From Xiamenia xianingshaonis (GTDB lineage: Bacteria > Actinomycetota > Coriobacteriia > Coriobacteriales > Eggerthellaceae), in assembly GCF_017945865.1 (NCBI RefSeq), contig NZ_CP072829.1, positions 930,001 to 994,000 on the forward strand: 64,000 bases of DNA, written 5' to 3'. Every line of letters starts with the position of its first letter. Position 1 is the stretch's first letter. This document shows positions 1 through 11,115 of this stretch, in pieces. Below the pieces are notes generated by a model. It ran no database searches, was not told the DNA's origin, and was given only the letters and a program-made list of their open reading frames with translations. The position numbers and the translations under genes are program-made.

Positions 1-56
1 TGTAGAGCCGGGACGTCCAGCCGCCGCAGGCTGCAAGGCGACGCGGCTCCAGGCTG

Positions 57-82
57 GGAAAGCACTGACCAATTCCACAGCC
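57..82. repeat. Copy 1 of a short dispersed 3'-intergenic repeat (GGAAA..CTGACCAATTCCA..CAG)
   Basis: The core CTGACCAATTCCA is shared with a site at 27991-28016 and, in a variant form, with one at 46849-46874. All three lie just downstream of a gene's stop codon; here it is the 3' side of the minus-strand sulfatase gene. The arms CTG(A)/(T)CAG can pair as a weak hairpin. The 100 bases at the window edge otherwise show no gene. Confidence 0.5.
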
Positions 83-100
83 CTGCCCAGGCGGGCCGGC

Positions 101-2128
101 CTAGCCAAAGAGATTGTCATACTGTATGACGGCTGCGTCGTTGCGCACGTCGCGCTCGACGTCGTCGGAGTGGTAGTGCCAGTTTCCGTCGGGCGTCATG
201 AACCCGTTCATGTTCGTGGCCGGCACGCGCGTCTCTTCGTCGAGCAGGAACTGCTGGCGCGGCGCAAGCGGCAGCCCGGCCGCCAGCGCGAGGCGGGCGC
301 CCAGGTAGTTGAGGCTCGTCAGATTCTCCGTCGGTTTTTCCGCTTCGAGCGCGGACCCGACCCCCGCCTCTCGGGCGGCCTTGTTCGCCCAGATGAGGTA
401 CGGCACGACGTAGCGCTCCTGCACGGCTTCAAGCCCGATGTCGTCGGCGCTTTGCCCGTCGTGGGTCGCCTTGAACAGCTCGTTGCTGAACCCGGGCTGG
501 TGGTCGCCGAAGAAGCACAGCACGACGGGGCGCTCCGTCGCGTCGAGCTCGTCCACGAACGCGACCAGGTCTTCATCCGAGCGTTTGATGCAGCTGGCGA
601 ACTCGTCGAGCCCGCTTATCGTCGACCCGTCGGGCAGCGTGACGCTCACCTGGTCTTCCGGCGGCACCGTGCCCTTGTCGTAGCCTCCGTGGTTCTGCAT
701 CGTCACGTCGAAGATGAACTGGGGCGCGTCGCTTTGCGCGAGCAGGTCGAGCACTTTGTCGTAGGTGGCCGCGTCCGTGACCAGGCCGCGCAGGGTGTCG
801 GCGCCTTCAAAGTCCTCGATGGAGGCGAAGTCGTCGAAGCCCAGCTGGCCGTACACGAGGTTGCGCCGCCAGTTGGACGCTTCGTTGGGGTGTATCGCAT
901 GGGCCTCATACCCCAGCCCCTTGAAATACGACGCCAGGTTGTCGACGCCCTCCAGGTCGTAGAGCACGTACGGGTACACGCCGGTGCCCATGTGCGCCAT
1001 GGAAGACCCGGTCAAAAACTCGAATTCGCTGTTGCACGTGCCGCCGCCCATGGCCGACGCCAGCGCCGTGCCCGCTTCGAGCGCTTCGTCGGCCACCTGG
1101 TAGAAGCCGTCGGGGCGGGTGTTGGAATCTTCCATGCCGGGATAGCGCGACAGGTCCGAGAACGTCTCGTTCATGACGGCGATGACGGCGGGCTGCGGGG
1201 CGTTCGCGTCCGCGTCGTCTTGCGGATAGGCCGCCAGGATTTCCGCCGCGCGTTCCGGGGAGTAGCCGGGGGGCTCGTCGGGCGTGAGGTCTTGGGCGCG
1301 TTTGGCGAATCCAAGCGCGGTGCCCTGCCGGGAATAGGATTCCCGCACGCTCCACACGTCCACCTTCACGTCGTATTCCGTGCCGATGTCGGTCGTGTCG
1401 TACCAGTGCGCCAGCCCGAGCGCGAGCACGATCGCCAACACGCTGTTGATTGCGACGCGCAACGCGGAGAGGCGCACGGAAGGCATGAGGCTCAAAGCCG
1501 TCACGTAGGCCGTCCACAGCCCCAAGGAGCCGAGCATGCCAGGCTGCAGCACATAAGAGTAGCCGCCCGCCACCTCGGCGGCGGTCGACAGCGCGAACAG
1601 GTCGGCCGGCAGCACCGGCTGGCCCTTGAACTCGATCACGAACCCGTTGGCGATGCCGGCGAAAAGGCAGGCCGACACGAACGCGGCGACGGCGCCGCGG
1701 GTGGCCTGCCCGGCGAAGAACACGATGGCGAACAGCACGCAGAACAGCTCGATGTTGACCGTCGCGTAAGCCTGCTCCATGGCGAACAGGTTCTGGTTGC
1801 AGGGAAGCTCCACGAGCAGAAAACCCACCGGCCCTGCGCAGGCGACCAGAAAAGGCCGTATCCAACGCGTGACGCGGACCGCGGCAGGCGTGGCGAGCGG
1901 GCGGAACCACAAAACGGCGCCGCTTGCCAGCAGGCCGACCGCGCAGGCGACGCCGGCAGGTGCCGGATCGGCGAAGCCGAGCAGCGACGCGACCGCAAGC
2001 GCGCAGCCCGCCAAGGCGAGCAGCACGGCCAGGACGGCGCGCAGGGGCGTTGCGGGATGGCATGGCTGGGCGGGGGGAACGTCGAGCCGCGGGGCTTTTG
2101 CGTGGGCCCCGGAGCGCGAAGGGGACAT
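101..2128 (-). CDS. LTA synthase family protein (membrane sulfatase-fold phosphoglycerol transferase)
   Basis: Polytopic membrane protein of 675 residues. About five to seven hydrophobic segments fall within residues 28-240, followed by an extracellular sulfatase-fold domain (about 312-620). Residues expected from LtaS are visible: Glu321 in VMNETFSDL, the nucleophile-position Thr364 in GGGTCNSEFEF, and Asp542-His543 in FFGDHQPG. LtaS-family enzymes transfer glycerol phosphate from phosphatidylglycerol to build or decorate lipoteichoic-type polymers; whether this one makes LTA or another polymer cannot be told. The start is an ATG preceded by AAGGAG seven bases upstream on the minus strand. 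It is transcribed divergently from the pyrophosphatase gene. Family assignment is firm, the exact substrate is inferred. Confidence 0.88.
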   Translation of the reverse strand: MSPSRSGAHAKAPRLDVPPAQPCHPATPLRAVLAVLLALAGCALAVASLLGFADPAPAGVACAVGLLASGAVLWFRPLATPAAVRVTRWIRPFLVACAGPVGFLLVELPCNQNLFAMEQAYATVNIELFCVLFAIVFFAGQATRGAVAAFVSACLFAGIANGFVIEFKGQPVLPADLFALSTAAEVAGGYSYVLQPGMLGSLGLWTAYVTALSLMPSVRLSALRVAINSVLAIVLALGLAHWYDTTDIGTEYDVKVDVWSVRESYSRQGTALGFAKRAQDLTPDEPPGYSPERAAEILAAYPQDDADANAPQPAVIAVMNETFSDLSRYPGMEDSNTRPDGFYQVADEALEAGTALASAMGGGTCNSEFEFLTGSSMAHMGTGVYPYVLYDLEGVDNLASYFKGLGYEAHAIHPNEASNWRRNLVYGQLGFDDFASIEDFEGADTLRGLVTDAATYDKVLDLLAQSDAPQFIFDVTMQNHGGYDKGTVPPEDQVSVTLPDGSTISGLDEFASCIKRSDEDLVAFVDELDATERPVVLCFFGDHQPGFSNELFKATHDGQSADDIGLEAVQERYVVPYLIWANKAAREAGVGSALEAEKPTENLTSLNYLGARLALAAGLPLAPRQQFLLDEETRVPATNMNGFMTPDGNWHYHSDDVERDVRNDAAVIQYDNLFG

Positions 2129-2377
2129 GTAGGCTCCTTATGGATTGCCGGAAAAAGAGCGATGACAAGTGAAACGCTTCCTATGATATGGCATAAGAAC
2201 GCCTGTTTGCCCCTCTTTGCAGAATTCACGAAAACTTCTCCATGTGCCATCGCCATCTGGCATAAGTCGTTTATTTCGACTATTATCGCGGATATGCTAC
2301 GGGTTTCGCACTTCGAGGGGCAGGTTCGCTGTGCGAAGGTCGTAGCGGGGACGTTCCGTTCGAACAAGGAGGAAAAC
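2129..2377. promoter_or_regulatory. Divergent intergenic region with a repeated TGGCATAAG
   Basis: This 249-bp, AT-richer stretch separates the divergent sulfatase and pyrophosphatase genes. The nonamer TGGCATAAG occurs twice in direct orientation (2189-2197 and 2258-2266). The second copy forms the inverted repeat TGCCA...TGGCA with bases just upstream. For hppA a plausible but weak promoter is TTTATT (2270-2275), a 17-bp spacer, then TATGCT (2293-2298). Binding of a regulator is only inferred. Confidence 0.35.
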
Positions 2378-4522
2378 GTGACTACAACCATCGCATGGCT
2401 CGCCCCGGTATGTGCCCTCATCGGCATATGCGTGGCGGGCGGTCTCGGGAAGTGGGTGCTGAGCCAGGACCCCGGACCGGACAAGATGAACAGCATCTCG
2501 CTCAAGATCCAGCAAGGCGCCAAAGCCTTCCTCATGAGCGAGTACAAGCTGCTCATTATTTTCATGGTGGTCGTCGGCATCGTCATGGCCGTGGCCTTGT
2601 CGCCTATCACGGCCCTGGCGTTCGTCACCGGCGGCGTGCTGTCGGCCGCCGCAGGCTACGTAGGCATGCACGTTGCCACGCGCGCCAACACGCGCACGGC
2701 CTTTGCCGCTGAAGAATCCGTCGCCAAGGCGCTCACGGTGAGCTTCCGCTCCGGCCTTACCATGGGCCTGTGCGTTGCCAGCTTCGCGCTCATGGGCCTT
2801 TCTTTGTGGCTCATCGCGCTCGTCTTCACGATGGCCGTCGGTGTCGATTTGAACACCGAGCTCATGAACCTCATGCATGACAACATCGGCATGGTCGAAG
2901 GCTTCGCCACCGGCGCTTCCGCCGTGGCGCTGTTCGCCCGTGTGGGCGGCGGCATCTACACCAAGGCCGCCGACGTGGGCGCCGACTTGGTGGGCAAGGT
3001 GGAAGCCGGCATCCCTGAAGACGACCCGCGCAACCCCGCCACCATCGCCGACAACGTGGGCGACAACGTGGGCGACGTGGCTGGCATGGGCGCCGACCTG
3101 TTCGAGTCCTACACCGGCTCCATTCTGGCTCCCACCATCCTCGCGGTCACCTTCGGCGCGTACGGCTACTTTGCGACCAACGACTTCATTTGGGCCATCG
3201 TCACGCCGGTCGTCATCGCGGCCTGCGGCATCATCACGTCCATCATCGGCCTGTTCGCCGTGCGTACGCAGGAAGGCGCCGATCTGCACAAGGCCTTGAA
3301 CCGTGGCACTTACCTGGCCGCCGGCATCGAGATCGTCGTCATCTTCGTGATCTTCTTCATCTGGAACAGCTCGACGTCCACCGCCCAGCCCATCTACCTG
3401 TTCGGCTCGGTCATCTGCGGTCTGGTTGCGGGTTTGGCCATCGGAAAGATCACGGAGTACTTCTGCTCCGACCACAACAAGCCTGTCCACAAGATCGCCG
3501 AGGCTGCCGAAACCGGCGCCGCCACGGTCATCATCGAAGGTTTGGGCACCGGCATGATGTCGACCATCGCGCCGATCGTGCTCGTGGCCGCCGCCATCAT
3601 CGGCGCCTTCTTCTTCGGCAACATGGCCTTCCCCGAGGCTGCCGCCGCCGGTGCGGAAAACGGCATCGCCGTGGGTCTGTTCGGCGTGGGCCTGGCTGCC
3701 ACGGGCATGCTGTCCAACACCGCCATCACCATCGGCGTCGACGCCTACGGCCCGGTTGCCGACAACGCCGGCGGCATCGCCGAGATGTCCGGCCTGCCTG
3801 AGGAAGTGCGCGACCGCACCGACGCGCTCGACGCCGTGGGCAACACCACCGCGGCCATCGCGAAGGGCTTCGCCATCGCGTCGGCCGGCCTGTCCGCCAT
3901 CTCGCTCTTCGTGTCGTACCAGGCCACGATGCACCACGTGCTGCCGAACTTCGAGCTTTCGCTGACTGATCCGCTCATCGTTGCCGGCATCTTCCTGGGC
4001 GCCATGATGCCGTTCATGTTCGCTGCGCTCACGATGGGCGCCGTGAGCCGTGCGGCCCATGCCATGGTCGAAGAGGTGCGTCGCCAGTTCCGCGAGATCA
4101 AAGGCATCATGGAATACGAGGCCGAGCCCGAATACGACAAGTGCGTGGCCATCTCCACGTCGTCGGCCCTGAAGGAAATGATGACGCCGGGCATCCTCGC
4201 CGTCGTCGTGCCCATCCTCATCGGCTGCTTCAACCCGGCCATGCTCGGCGGCTTTCTGGCCGGCGCCGTGGCCACGGGCATGCTGCTCGCCATCTTCATG
4301 TCCAACGCGGGCGGCGCGTGGGACAACGCGAAGAAGTACATCGAGCAGGGCAACCATGGCGGCAAGGGCTCTGAGGCCCACAAGGCCGCCGTCGTCGGCG
4401 ACACCGTGGGCGATCCGTTCAAGGACACGTCCGGCCCGTCGATGAACATCCTCATCAACCTCATGACCATCGTGTCGCTGACGTTCTCGCCGCTGTTCAT
4501 CACCATCCAGATGATGCTCTAA
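2378..4522 (+). CDS. hppA: Membrane ion-translocating pyrophosphatase (K+-dependent type)
   Basis: A 714-residue, strongly hydrophobic V-/H+-PPase family protein. It couples pyrophosphate hydrolysis to H+ or Na+ export across the membrane. The cytoplasmic PPi/Mg site is clear: DVGADLVGKVEAGIPEDDPR followed by the repeated NVGD motifs. Near residue 488 it reads GNTTAAIAKG. Alanine at the position that is lysine in K+-independent enzymes marks the K+-dependent class. I cannot decide between H+ and Na+ pumping. The chosen start is GTG, preceded by AAGGAGG with good spacing. The frame is open far upstream, but that part runs antisense to the sulfatase gene and is not protein. A terminator follows directly. 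Confidence 0.95.
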   Translation: MTTTIAWLAPVCALIGICVAGGLGKWVLSQDPGPDKMNSISLKIQQGAKAFLMSEYKLLIIFMVVVGIVMAVALSPITALAFVTGGVLSAAAGYVGMHVATRANTRTAFAAEESVAKALTVSFRSGLTMGLCVASFALMGLSLWLIALVFTMAVGVDLNTELMNLMHDNIGMVEGFATGASAVALFARVGGGIYTKAADVGADLVGKVEAGIPEDDPRNPATIADNVGDNVGDVAGMGADLFESYTGSILAPTILAVTFGAYGYFATNDFIWAIVTPVVIAACGIITSIIGLFAVRTQEGADLHKALNRGTYLAAGIEIVVIFVIFFIWNSSTSTAQPIYLFGSVICGLVAGLAIGKITEYFCSDHNKPVHKIAEAAETGAATVIIEGLGTGMMSTIAPIVLVAAAIIGAFFFGNMAFPEAAAAGAENGIAVGLFGVGLAATGMLSNTAITIGVDAYGPVADNAGGIAEMSGLPEEVRDRTDALDAVGNTTAAIAKGFAIASAGLSAISLFVSYQATMHHVLPNFELSLTDPLIVAGIFLGAMMPFMFAALTMGAVSRAAHAMVEEVRRQFREIKGIMEYEAEPEYDKCVAISTSSALKEMMTPGILAVVVPILIGCFNPAMLGGFLAGAVATGMLLAIFMSNAGGAWDNAKKYIEQGNHGGKGSEAHKAAVVGDTVGDPFKDTSGPSMNILINLMTIVSLTFSPLFITIQMML

Positions 4523-4544
4523 GCGCATCTTTCGCTGGCGTTTC

Positions 4545-4583
4545 GGCCCGGCTCCCGCACGCGTTGCGGGGCCGGGCCTTTTT
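4545..4583 (+). terminator. Rho-independent terminator after hppA
   Basis: The GC-rich inverted repeat GGCCCGGC...GCCGGGCC encloses a short loop and is followed by a T run, 23 bases after the hppA stop codon. Confidence 0.85.
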
Positions 4584-4663
4584 GCCGTCGGGGGCCGGAT
4601 CCCGCCGTTTCCAGGGCCATTGTTTCCGCTCGTTTCCGACATTGTTTCCAGCCTTTTAAATAA

Positions 4664-6061
<1,398 letters not shown>

Positions 6062-6108
6062 CGCGCGGCGCGGCTGACGAGCAAGCGACAACACTTATAA
6101 ATAGGTAA

Positions 6109-6165
6109 GGGCGCCGTAGCGGCGCCCGAGCAAGGCGGTCGGACTCGGTTCGGCCGCCTTGCCGT
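6109..6165 (+). terminator. Two tandem hairpins after gdhA
   Basis: GGGCGCC/GGCGCCC (6109-6127) is followed at once by GCAAGGCGGTC paired with the later GGCCGCCTTGC (6130-6162). Both are strong stems. Neither has a long T run, so termination efficiency is uncertain. Confidence 0.6.
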
Positions 6166-6330
6166 TTGCGGGCTTCAGCCTGGCCTTCTCTGCGCGAAGC
6201 GCGAGAGGCGATGATTCTCCCGTTATGCAGAAGGGGCGAGGGTTGTGGGCGTCTTGTGGTGATAACGGCGAACTAATGTATGGTTATAGCGGGCGCTGGT
6301 ACGATGGGCGAAAACGAGAAGGAGAAGCGC

Positions 6331-7842
6331 ATGCACGAGATCGTCTGTCCCCATTGCCGCACCGCGTTCCAGGTGGACGAAGCCGGGTTCGCGGCCATTT
6401 TGAAGCAAGTGCGCGACCAGGAGTTTCGCCAAGAAGTTGACCGAAACGCTCAGCTTTACGAGCGCCAGCTCGAGCAAGCGGTGGCGGTTGCGGTGTCCCA
6501 GGAAAAGGAGCGGGCCGCCAAGGCCGAGCAGGCGGCCGTGCAACGTCTGGCAGAACTTGAGGCGCGTCTGCAAAAGGAGCGCGACGCGCAGGCGCAAGAG
6601 GCGCTGAAGGCGCAGGCCGCCGCCGACCGGGCGCTGTCCGAGGCGAACGCAGCGGCGCAGCGCCAGCTTGCCGAAGCGAACGCAGCAGCCCAACGGGCGT
6701 TGTCCGAGGCGACGGCGCAGCGCGACGCGCGCATCGCCCAGCTGGAAGCGTCGCTCAAAGCGCAGCAGGACGTGCAGTCGCGCGAGCTTGCCAGCGCGCT
6801 GTCGCTTGAGCGCGAACGGGCGCGGGGCGACGCGGCCGAGCAGCAGCGGACCGACGCGGCCCGCATCGTCCAGCTCGAGGCGCAGGTGAAGATCAAAGAC
6901 GTGGAGCGAGCCCAGGCTGAAAGCTCGCTGCGCGAACAGCTCGCCACCGAGCTGGCGGCCAAAGACGCCATCATCGCTTACAAGGACGAAGAAATCGAGC
7001 GCTACCGCGACATGAAGGCGCGCCTGTCCACGAAGATGGTGGGCGAGTCGCTTGAGCAGCACTGCGAGACCGAGTTCAACCGCATGCGCATGCTGGCCTT
7101 CCCGAACGCCTACTTCGAGAAGGACAACGACGCCTCGGACGGCACGAAGGGCGACTACATCTTCCGCGAGTTCGACGAAGGCGGCACCGAGGTCGTGTCC
7201 ATCATGTTCGAGATGAAAAACGACATGGAAAGCACGGCGCGGCGCCATCGCAACGAGGACTTCTTCAAAAAGCTCGACGCCGACCGCACGAAGAAGGGCT
7301 GCGAATACGCCGTGCTCGTCAGCCTGCTCGAGCCGGACAGCGAGCTGTACAACCAGGGCATCGTGGACGTGTCGTACCGTTATCCGAAGATGTACGTCAT
7401 ACGTCCGCAGTTCTTCTTGCCGCTCATCTCACTGTTGCGCAACGCCGCCGCTTCTTCGCTCGTTTACAGGCAAGAGCTTGCCGAGGTGCGCAGCCAAAAC
7501 ATCGACATCACGAATTTCGAGGCGCGCCTTGAAGACTTCAAGGAGAAGTTCGGCAAGAACTGGGATCTGGCCAGCAGAAAGTTCAACCAGGCCATCGACG
7601 AGATAGACAAGTCCATCGCCCAGCTGCAGAAGGTGAAGGCGTCGCTTCTGTCGTCGAGCACGAATCTGCGCCTGGCCAACGACAAGGCGGAAAGCCTGAC
7701 CATCCGCAAGCTGACGTACAAAAACCCCACGATGCAGGCGAAGTTCAAAGAGGCTCGCAAGGCGGCGGAGCGAAGAGGCGGGGATGCCGAAGAAGGCGAG
7801 GTCGTCGAAGCCGTCGTGATCGAAGACGTGACGGGGCGGTAG
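6331..7842 (+). CDS. DUF2130 coiled-coil protein, possible nuclease fold
   Basis: A 503-residue protein. It opens with [13 protein letters not shown], a short Cys-x-x-Cys ribbon, then has a long Ala/Glu/Gln/Arg-rich coiled coil (about residues 40-235). The C-terminal half is the DUF2130 domain (about 240-450). It contains KGDYIFRE and then [12 protein letters not shown], an Asp...Glu-x-Lys pattern that resembles a PD-(D/E)xK nuclease core. The overall plan, coiled coil plus nuclease-like domain, resembles RmuC, but no function is established for this family. The chosen ATG has GAAGGAG upstream. A start 51 bases earlier is possible but has no ribosome site. The gene stands alone. Confidence 0.8.
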   Translation: MHEIVCPHCRTAFQVDEAGFAAILKQVRDQEFRQEVDRNAQLYERQLEQAVAVAVSQEKERAAKAEQAAVQRLAELEARLQKERDAQAQEALKAQAAADRALSEANAAAQRQLAEANAAAQRALSEATAQRDARIAQLEASLKAQQDVQSRELASALSLERERARGDAAEQQRTDAARIVQLEAQVKIKDVERAQAESSLREQLATELAAKDAIIAYKDEEIERYRDMKARLSTKMVGESLEQHCETEFNRMRMLAFPNAYFEKDNDASDGTKGDYIFREFDEGGTEVVSIMFEMKNDMESTARRHRNEDFFKKLDADRTKKGCEYAVLVSLLEPDSELYNQGIVDVSYRYPKMYVIRPQFFLPLISLLRNAAASSLVYRQELAEVRSQNIDITNFEARLEDFKEKFGKNWDLASRKFNQAIDEIDKSIAQLQKVKASLLSSSTNLRLANDKAESLTIRKLTYKNPTMQAKFKEARKAAERRGGDAEEGEVVEAVVIEDVTGR

Positions 7843-7964
7843 TGCAGGCCGGGCCGGCCGAAGGAGCGGCGTCGGGCTTGTTCGGCGGGGCGTGCCGGCT
7901 AGGGGCGTCACGGCGCACGGCCCTCTTCTGGACTTTTTGTAGATCGCAGCACTGCCATGAAATA

Positions 7965-7985
7965 CGAACAAAAGTTTGATATAAT
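7965..7985 (+). promoter_or_regulatory. LexA-type SOS box abutting the uvrC -10 element
   Basis: CGAACAAAAGTTTG (7965-7978) fits the Gram-positive/actinobacterial LexA consensus of GAAC and GTT(C/T) half-sites separated by four bases. It is followed two bases later by a perfect TATAAT (7980-7985). A repressor bound here would cover the core promoter. LexA itself is not encoded in the window. Confidence 0.6.
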
Positions 7986-7991
7986 GGATGT

Positions 7992-10097
7992 ATGAGCGAG
8001 TTTGAGAACAAGAACGCCGAAGGGCGCACGAATGACGGTGCGTTTGCGAACCTGCAGCGCGAGGGCCGCCGCCGGCCTGCTCTCGAACGCGCCGTGAAGG
8101 AGTTCGCCGAGAATCCGCCCAGCGCCGAAACGCAGGCTGGAAAGATCGCTCGCATCAAGCGCGAGCTGGAATCGGTGCCGACGCTGCCGGGCGTGTATCT
8201 GTGGAAGGACGCGTCGGGGGCCGTCATCTACGTCGGCAAGGCCAAGCAGCTGCGGGCCCGCATGCGCCAGTACGTGAACTTCCAGGACGAACGGGCGAAG
8301 ATTCCGCTTCTCGTGGACCAGATCGCCTCGTTCGACTACATCGTCGTGGAAAACGAGCACGAATCGCTCGTGTTGGAAAAAAACCTCATCAACCAGCACG
8401 CCCCGTTTTTCAACGCCGACTTCAAAGACGACAAGTCCTATCCGTTCATCGCCGTCATGAAGGGCTGCGCGTTTCCGGCCATCAAGTACACCCGCGAAAA
8501 GCACAAGCCCGACACGCGCTACTTCGGGCCTTACACTGACAGCCGTGCGGCTCGCGACCTGGTCGACATCGCCCGGAAGGTCGTGCCGCTGTGCGCGGCC
8601 AGCTGCGCCGACTGGCGCCAGCTGAACCGCCGGCTCGAGAAAGACCCGCTTGCCCTGCTCGCCCGCGACGCCCGCCCGTGCTTCGACGCGCACGTAGGGC
8701 TCGGGCCGGGGGCCTGCTGCGGGCGCATCACGCCGGAAGCGTACGCGGCCAACGTCAAACGCATCGAGCGCTTCTTGTCGGGCCAGCATCGCGAATTCGT
8801 CGAAGAGCTGCGCGCCGACATGGAAGCGGCCGCCGCAGAGCTCGACTTCGAGCGGGCGGGCCGCATCAAGGCCCGCATCGACACCATCCAATCGCTCACC
8901 GACCGCCAGCACGCCGTGAGCGCCCACAACCTCGACGCCGACGTCATCGGCCTGTTCCGCGAAGAAACCATCGCCGGCGTGCACGTGTTCATGGTGCGCG
9001 AGGGCCGCATCATGAACTCCAACGAATTCGTGCTGAACCGCGGCAAGGACATTCCCGACGAGGACCTGCTCCACATGTTCTTGCTGCGCTACTACGACGC
9101 CACCACGTCCATCCCGCACGAGGTCATCGTCGACGCGCTGCCCGACGACGTCGAGGCCATGGCCGCGTGGCTCACCGAAAAGCTCGGCAGCGCCCACGGC
9201 GCAAAGGTGCGCTTCACGGCGCCGCAAAAAGGGGAGAAGGCCGAACTGGTCTCCCTGGCGCAGAACAACGCCAAGCACACGCTCATGCGCTACAAGGTGC
9301 GCACGAACTACGAAGACAAACGCATCAACGATGCGCTTTTGCAGCTGGAAAGCGCTCTTGCGCTTGACAATCCGCCCCTGCGCATCGAATGCTTCGACAT
9401 CTCCACCATCCACGGCTCGTACACCGTGGCTTCCATGGTCGTGTTCACCAACGGCAAGCCCGACAAAAACCAGTATCGCCGGTTCAAGATAAAAACGCCG
9501 CTTGACGAGGCGAACGACTTTCTGTCCATGCAGGAAGTGATGGAGCGCCGCTACGCGCCGGAGCGCATGGCCGACGAGCGCTTTGGGTCCAAGCCGGACC
9601 TTGTCATCTTGGACGGCGGCAAGCCCCAGCTGACGGCGGCGCTTGCCATGTTCGACCGCATGGGCGTCGACGACATCGCCGTCTGCGGGCTGGCCAAGCG
9701 CGACGAAGAGCTGTTCGTGCCGTGGCAGGACACCGGCCCGGTCGTGCTGCCAAGCGGCTCGTCATCGCTTTACCTGGTCAAACAAGTGCGCGACGAGGCG
9801 CACCGCTTCGCCATCACGTTCCATCGCGAACTGCGCGGCAAGGGCATGACGGCGTCCATACTCGACGACGTGGTCGGCATGGGCCCGGTGCGCAAAAAAG
9901 CGCTCATGAAGCATTTCAAATCGTTTCGGAACTTGAAGGCCGCATCGCTGGAAGACATCGTTGCGGCCCGCGTCGTTCCGCGCGAAGTGGCCGAAGAACT
10001 CTACCGCGTGTTGCGCCAATACGAAAAGGAAAACGGCGCCAGGGCCGCTGCCCGCGAGGCGTGCAGCGCCGCGCGGGCGCAGAAGGAGGAATCATGA
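7992..10097 (+). CDS. uvrC: Excinuclease ABC subunit C
   Basis: A 701-residue UvrC, which makes both incisions in nucleotide-excision repair with UvrA/UvrB. Domains in order: GIY-YIG nuclease (GVYLWKD at 67-73 with IYVGKA at 79-84), the UvrB-binding UVR motif (around AAELDFERAGRIKARI), the RNase H-like nuclease (IECFDISTIHGSYTVASMVV), and a C-terminal helix-hairpin-helix (DDVVGMGPVRKKALMKHF). It has about 60 extra N-terminal residues relative to typical UvrC. The ATG lies only seven bases after TATAAT and has no Shine-Dalgarno, so the mRNA looks leaderless. A LexA-like box overlaps the promoter region. It overlaps rapZ by four bases (ATGA). Confidence 0.95.
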   Translation: MSEFENKNAEGRTNDGAFANLQREGRRRPALERAVKEFAENPPSAETQAGKIARIKRELESVPTLPGVYLWKDASGAVIYVGKAKQLRARMRQYVNFQDERAKIPLLVDQIASFDYIVVENEHESLVLEKNLINQHAPFFNADFKDDKSYPFIAVMKGCAFPAIKYTREKHKPDTRYFGPYTDSRAARDLVDIARKVVPLCAASCADWRQLNRRLEKDPLALLARDARPCFDAHVGLGPGACCGRITPEAYAANVKRIERFLSGQHREFVEELRADMEAAAAELDFERAGRIKARIDTIQSLTDRQHAVSAHNLDADVIGLFREETIAGVHVFMVREGRIMNSNEFVLNRGKDIPDEDLLHMFLLRYYDATTSIPHEVIVDALPDDVEAMAAWLTEKLGSAHGAKVRFTAPQKGEKAELVSLAQNNAKHTLMRYKVRTNYEDKRINDALLQLESALALDNPPLRIECFDISTIHGSYTVASMVVFTNGKPDKNQYRRFKIKTPLDEANDFLSMQEVMERRYAPERMADERFGSKPDLVILDGGKPQLTAALAMFDRMGVDDIAVCGLAKRDEELFVPWQDTGPVVLPSGSSSLYLVKQVRDEAHRFAITFHRELRGKGMTASILDDVVGMGPVRKKALMKHFKSFRNLKAASLEDIVAARVVPREVAEELYRVLRQYEKENGARAAAREACSAARAQKEES

Positions 10098-11107
10098 CGC
10101 ACCATACGCAAGACCAAACGGCAGAAGGCGGGCTGAACCCCATGCCGGAGCTCGTGGTCCTCACGGGCATGAGCGGCGCGGGCCGTACCGAGGCCATGCA
10201 CGTTTTTGAAGACCTCGGATACTTCTGCGTCGACAATCTGCCGGTGAACCTTATCGACGACCTGCTGGCGCTTGACGGCTTTCCAGGGCAGTCGGAAGGC
10301 CAGCGCCGCATCGCCGTCGTGGTCGACGCCCGCAACATGGGCTTTTTCCGGGACGTCGGCGACGAGATCGCCCATTTCGAGGAAGTGGGGTTGACCTACC
10401 GCATCATCTTTCTCGACGCGTCCGACGAAAAGCTCGTGGCGCGCTACAAGGCGAGCCGGCGCCGCCATCCGCTTTGCGGCGACGGGGCGTCGGTCATCCA
10501 GGGCATAGAGCGCGAGCGCGACATGCTCTGCCAGCTGCGCGACAACGCCGACCACGTCATCGACACCACCGACATGCTGCCCCAAGAGCTGCGCCGCGAG
10601 GTGCAAGGCCTGTTCGACGATCGCGAAGGCCGCAGGGAGCTGTCGGTCACCGTGTACTCGTTCGGGTTCAAGCACGGCGCTCCGGTCGACGCCGACCTGG
10701 TCATGGACGTGCGCTTTCTGCCGAATCCCTATTACGACCCCAAGCTGCGCTCGTATACCGGCTTGGATGCGCCGGTGCGCGACTACGTGCTGTACCGCCC
10801 CGAGACCGAAGAGTTCCTGAAGCGGTGGCGCGCGCTGCTCGACTGCGTGATGCCGGGCTACGTCGCGGAGGGCAAGCAGCAGCTGGCCATCGGGGTCGGC
10901 TGCACGGGCGGCCAACATCGTAGCGTCGCGCTTGCTGAAGCCACGGGCGACTACTTGAAGTCGCGGGGCTACCGCGTGTCTACGGCGCACCGCGACTTGA
11001 AGCTTGCCGAGGGCAGCGACGGGCGCCTTGTGGCCGACGACGAGGCCGAACGGGAAGGCGCCGAGGGCGCGCGCGGCGCCGGCGCGCCGACGAAGGCCGA
11101 AGGGTGA
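10094..11107 (+). CDS. rapZ: RNase adapter / nucleotide-binding protein RapZ (YvcJ)
   Basis: A 337-residue RapZ/YvcJ family protein. The Walker A is GMSGAGRT (25-32), and the conserved C-terminal signature is GCTGGQHRSVALAE. In E. coli RapZ delivers small RNAs to RNase E; in Gram-positives YvcJ hydrolyses nucleotides and its exact role is unclear. The start ATG overlaps the uvrC stop (ATGA) and sits behind AAGGAGGA, so coupled translation is likely. The order uvrC-rapZ-yvcK-whiA is a classic actinobacterial cluster. The first 16 residues precede the usual start region, and Met17 is an alternative. Confidence 0.92.
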   Translation: MTHHTQDQTAEGGLNPMPELVVLTGMSGAGRTEAMHVFEDLGYFCVDNLPVNLIDDLLALDGFPGQSEGQRRIAVVVDARNMGFFRDVGDEIAHFEEVGLTYRIIFLDASDEKLVARYKASRRRHPLCGDGASVIQGIERERDMLCQLRDNADHVIDTTDMLPQELRREVQGLFDDREGRRELSVTVYSFGFKHGAPVDADLVMDVRFLPNPYYDPKLRSYTGLDAPVRDYVLYRPETEEFLKRWRALLDCVMPGYVAEGKQQLAIGVGCTGGQHRSVALAEATGDYLKSRGYRVSTAHRDLKLAEGSDGRLVADDEAEREGAEGARGAGAPTKAEG

Positions 11108-11115
11108 GGACGCCT

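Noticed and set aside
170-2377. N-terminal extension of the pyrophosphatase by over 700 residues
   Set aside because: The frame is open but runs antisense through the sulfatase gene. A GTG with AAGGAGG at 2378 fits the family length.
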